From Drosophila persimilis (taxonomy: Eukaryota; Arthropoda; Insecta; Diptera; Drosophilidae): a stretch of DNA of 64,000 bases. The notes under the pieces were generated by a model. It saw only the letters and a program-made list of their open reading frames with translations, was not told where the DNA came from and made no database searches. Of this stretch, positions 60,692 to 64,000 are shown one piece after another. Each line of letters starts with the position of its first letter. The stretch's first letter is position 1. Both the position numbers and the translations under genes were made by a program. Location of the stretch: contig NW_020825336.1 of NCBI RefSeq assembly GCF_003286085.1, forward strand, positions 1,116,001 through 1,180,000, given 5' to 3'.

Positions 60692-61388
60692 TAGAGCTGT
60701 CAAACCATCGATAGTGGCGCCACTCGATAGTTTTAAATGAAATGATTTAAAAAATCGAATACTGTCGATAGTATCGGGCTCATATATTAATATTGAAAAA
60801 GTCTTTTAACGGCTATTTTTCAAGCATAATTAAATACAAATTGTTCAAAATTAAACGTTTTTATTCATTTTATTCCTTTTCAAAACTCAAAAACTAAGAA
60901 ATGTTTCATAAATCAGTTTGAAAATATAAATTCATGACGTTTATTTTATAAGATGAGTTCATATTTGTAAGTTCAAATTAAAACGTAAGCAACAAATGTT
61001 TCAAACATTAATCTTAGTCTATAGAGATAATTCGTGGTTTTTGCTTATTAGCTAGCTATTATTTGCTAAAATCAGGTTCATTGGTAATCCACCAGTTGTT
61101 ATTTACAAACAAAAGTTTGTCAACTACTTTTGGCTTGAGAGGGGACCTGCGTTCCGAAATGATCTGCCCAGCTTTGGAAAACATGATTCAGTCGATGTTG
61201 CGGGAACTTGTCCATTGTTAACGATGTCAGCATATATATATATACAATATACAAAATCAAAGTAGAGATGGGCAAACGACAGCTACAAGCTCGATAGTAT
61301 CATGAATAGTAGCAAAACCATCGATAGTAGCGAGTGGCACCAAACCATCGATACTATCTATAGTGCCATCGATGGTTTGACACCTCTA
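60692..61388 (-). mobile_element. hAT-family DNA transposon remnant
   Basis: The ends are imperfect inverted repeats: TAGAGCTGTCAAACCATCGAT on the left and its near-complement ATCGATGGTTTGACACCTCTA on the right. Degenerate 8-base flanks TCTCACAC/TCGTACAC (6 of 8 match) fit the 8-bp target duplication of hAT elements. Subterminal CGATAGT copies occur at both ends. On the minus strand 61059-61207 encodes the end of a hAT transposase: VPATSTES-CFSKAG, then IISERRSPLKP and VDKLLFVNNNWW, then a stop. This matches the hAT C-terminal dimerisation region (consensus ATS..ERVFS.AG....RR..L). At about 0.7 kb it has lost most of the transposase gene and is non-autonomous. Confidence 0.8.
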
Positions 61389-61396
61389 TCGTACAC

Positions 61397-62025
61397 TAGT
61401 CCAATTGCCACCCATTGCCGCCCAATTGCCGCCCAATTTTTTTTCCGAACGGTCGACCTCGCGGACAGGCGTGAATTTTCCGGTGAATACAAGCAGAAAA
61501 CAGAAGACACAAGTGCGTCTCTGCGCGCGTCGCTTACCTGCAGCGCAGTCTCAACAGCCGTGGAAACAAACAGCAAAAAGTTGATAAACGCAGAAGCCGT
61601 GTGATTTAGGTGTCAAAAAGTTAGTTACAAAGGAAACCAGTTGTGGGAGACATTAGAGATTTGTGACTAGTGTCAGAGCTACGAAAATTTCAGTTTCGAT
61701 TAATCAGATTTGAGCCTTAAGCCACAACACGAATATTTTTTGTAATTTTTTTTGTTTCATATCCCCTGTAATCGGCGTTGCCGTCGTTGCTACGAGCACC
61801 TACCGCCTAGATCGTAATGCAAAATTGAGGGGAAGTTGAGTGGAAGAAACGTGAAAGAGAGCTGTGCAAAATTTCAGAGTTTTCCAGCGGTCCTGTGGCC
61901 CCATAGTTCGGTGTAAATAAAAGTGCTTATACATACACACAGCCCCGCAAATCGGTTGCTGGATCGTCGAAAGAAAGAGAAGAGAGGCAGTAGGAGAAGA
62001 AGAAGAAGCAGAGCGAGGATTGAAG
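61397..62025 (+). promoter_or_regulatory. Lasp promoter and 5' leader region
   Basis: The roughly 630 bases between the hAT remnant and the Lasp start codon are not repeat-like. A CG-rich patch (GCGCGCGTCGC, about 61,525) and an AGTCTCA initiator-like site lie near 61,550. There is no TATA box. The transcription start is not fixed by sequence. Confidence 0.35.
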
Positions 62026-62094
62026 ATGAATAAAACCTGTGCCCGTTGCCAGAAGGTGGTGTACCCCATCGAGGAGCTCAAGTGTCTGGATAAG
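62026..62094 (+). CDS. Lasp: Lasp, first coding exon (partial gene)
   Basis: This exon encodes MNKTCARCQKVVYPIEELKCLDK and ends at a clean GTGAGT donor in phase 0. It is the N-terminal half-zinc-finger of a LIM domain (first Cys-x2-Cys pair), identical in style to LIM-and-SH3 protein Lasp, whose LIM domain continues TWHKxCF in the next exon. That exon lies beyond the window. Lasp binds F-actin through nebulin repeats and ends in an SH3 domain; it organises actin in muscle, oocyte and spermatid cysts. Transcription runs away from Dab. Confidence 0.9.
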
Positions 62095-64000
62095 GTGAGT
62101 TTTGTGTTTTGTTCAGTTATTTTCAGTTTTTTAAAGGAAAAATGCATATGTTTCCATTCTATGTTTTTTCCACTATTCCGATGCTGTTGCTCCTTTTGTT
62201 TTATGCCGCTGCTTCTTCGCACTTGTTAAGGTGCGGCGAGCGTTAGAGCGAGACGGCTATCTAGCACATGGCGAGCTGGATCTGATCTCTCTGTGCTCTC
62301 TCTCTCTCTCGCTCTCTACCCCCCATTGATCATGCGTGCCTTTTGCTCTGTTTTCGGTTTATTATCCTATGAATTCGTAAAAAAAAAAGCTGTTGGTTTG
62401 CCTTTCGCTTCTTGGAAATAACGGCACAGCATTCGTGTGCGTGTGTGCTGCTGTCTGTGTGTGTGTGTGGGTGAAGCAACAAATTTATTCGCCAACTCAG
62501 GAAATTGAAATTTGCTGCTTCCGCTAGCAGAATTATGCTCTCCCTCTCTCTGGCGCCCTGTTTTGTGATCTTTCTGTTGATTTTCTGCTTCTGCTGCTGC
62601 GGCTGCGGCTGCTTGGTCGAAAAAGAGCAACAAAAGCAAATCCGTTGACCGACCTTGAGCGCATATTTTTGAGCGAGTCTTGGGACCAGTTTTGTTTTTT
62701 CTTCTACTGCGTTCTCACTCACACTCGAACATGAGGGGGCTTGCTTTCTTTCCCGTCGTACCGCTTATTGGTTTATGCTTAATTCCAGTTTATTTTTATT
62801 GAACTGTTGTTTGTATTTCTCTTGAACCACCATCACCCCACCGCCCCGACTCTTCTTCAACATTTCTCGCCCTTGGCTTGTCGGCTGTCGCTGTTCCATG
62901 TTTTGTTTAAATTTCGACTCTGCCGCTGATAACGCCGCAACCAGACACAAACATTTACAGAGCACAACCGCAGCGCCGTCTTCCCCCTTTTTTCGAATCC
63001 ATCTTCAGATTCCAATTGGCATTCCGCCGCCTAGTTCTTGTTGCAATCAGCCGCTGGAACGTGTCAATCTTGAAACTAGCCCCCTCCCGCTCTAACATCC
63101 TAATTGTGGGAAAGACACATCTTGTAGAGGGTATGGATGTCTCGATCTACAGGTTTGCTACTGTCTTACCTTTTACTTACATACCTTGAGTCTTTGCGCT
63201 ACTCTCTGGCTAGAGGCTGGATCTTTACAGCTGCTGCTTGCTCGCTCTCTCCTACCTACATATGTATATACATACATATGTATGTATGTATGAGAGGTAC
63301 CTCTCCAGCAGATTCTTGTCTTCCTCCCCTTCCCACACGCAGCAGCTTCTAATTATAGACAATGGAGTAATAGAGAAGACGAAATGAAGTCAGTTATAAA
63401 ATATTTATGCTATTCTGTCTCCGTCTGGTGCGTATGTACTTACGGGTGTGTGTGCGTGTGTTTTGGCTAATGGAAATGTTGAAACCTGTAAATACACAAA
63501 ACAGCAGACAGGCCGACGGAGGAGATAGTGGGAAAAAGATTGGAAGTAAGTGTAAGAGATAGTGGGATTGGGTTTGGGAGGGGGAGTGGAAGTGGGAGGG
63601 GGATAGCTAGACGTGTTTACCTTTACATGAAATTGCATTAGTTTTCTTCTTCTTTTGCAAGACGTTGCGTGTCTTGTTAGGGTGTGTCATGTGCACCCCG
63701 ATTGCAAAATATTAACGTATGTACACGAGCTCTACTCGTATTTCATAATAATACGTAAAGAAAACGTTGAGCAATAGAAAAGAATAACAAAACGATTGTT
63801 TAGCGGGGGAAGGGCAATCAAAGCTTAATTATCATGTGACTTGCTTGCTGTGGGATATTTTTTTTAGCTTTGAATATTAGTCAGAAATCATTAGCTCATC
63901 TAAGGCTGGTTTTTATTCAATAATATTAGTATTAAGGCTATTATTTCGAATTATATTCTTTTTTCAAATGAATCACGCTAAACAAAAAAATACGACAAAA
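62095..64000 (+). other. Lasp intron 1 (partial)
   Basis: It begins with GTGAGT and runs off the window. It contains CT- and TG-rich simple sequence (62,290-62,320 and 62,440-62,472) and an ATGTATG run (63,262-63,292). No further Lasp exon or nested gene was seen. Confidence 0.6.

Overview
The window is nuclear DNA of a fruit fly (Drosophila). The evidence is the protein content: near full-length orthologues of Disabled (Dab), Dbp73D, PGRP-SB1, PGRP-SB2, a CG9701-type family 1 glycosidase, and the first coding exon of Lasp. Introns are short (50-105 bases is common), promoters are TATA/Inr type, and there is much simple-sequence DNA. In D. melanogaster these genes lie around cytological 72F-73D on chromosome arm 3L (Muller element D), so the block is syntenic. 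The dense CA/CAG/poly-C microsatellites suggest a species outside the melanogaster subgroup, perhaps the obscura group, but I cannot prove the species.

Layout. Bases 1-23,600 hold no coding region I can support. They are microsatellite-rich noncoding DNA with two degenerate GTATCT/AGATAC motif arrays (about 1.66-2.9 kb) and a possible promoter with noncoding exons near 16.9-17.5 kb. At 23,687-30,835 (+) lies a secreted mucin-like protein of 2361 residues. It has 113 tandem 19-residue Thr/Pro repeats, and its first coding exon is the ATG alone. At 32,548-37,723 (-) is a secreted, probably membrane-anchored family 1 beta-glycosidase. At 40,788-42,993 (+) is the DEAD-box helicase Dbp73D. At 43,554-44,899 a convergent pair of immune amidases (PGRP-SB1 +, PGRP-SB2 -) have overlapping 3' ends. 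At 45,349-46,585 two small secreted, cuticle-like proteins converge. From 57,983 down to 49,231 (-) Dab is spread over eight coding exons. Its UGA stop is followed in frame by 150 further open codons, down to 48,778. At 62,026-62,094 (+) is the first coding exon of Lasp.

Between Dab and Lasp lie an hAT-family DNA transposon remnant (about 697 bp, with inverted ends and a recognisable transposase C-terminus) and copies of a diverged dispersed repeat. The same repeat also occurs just upstream of Dbp73D.

The genes do not form one pathway. Two are humoral immunity effectors (PGRP-SB1/SB2), Dab is an endocytic and Abl-pathway adaptor, Lasp is an actin adaptor, Dbp73D is an RNA helicase, and four are secreted structural or digestive products. 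The observations most worth following are the candidate Dab stop-codon readthrough, the mucin's repeat architecture and ATG-only exon, and the hAT remnant in the Dab-Lasp promoter interval. All exon joins were worked out by eye from splice signals and reading phase, not by alignment.
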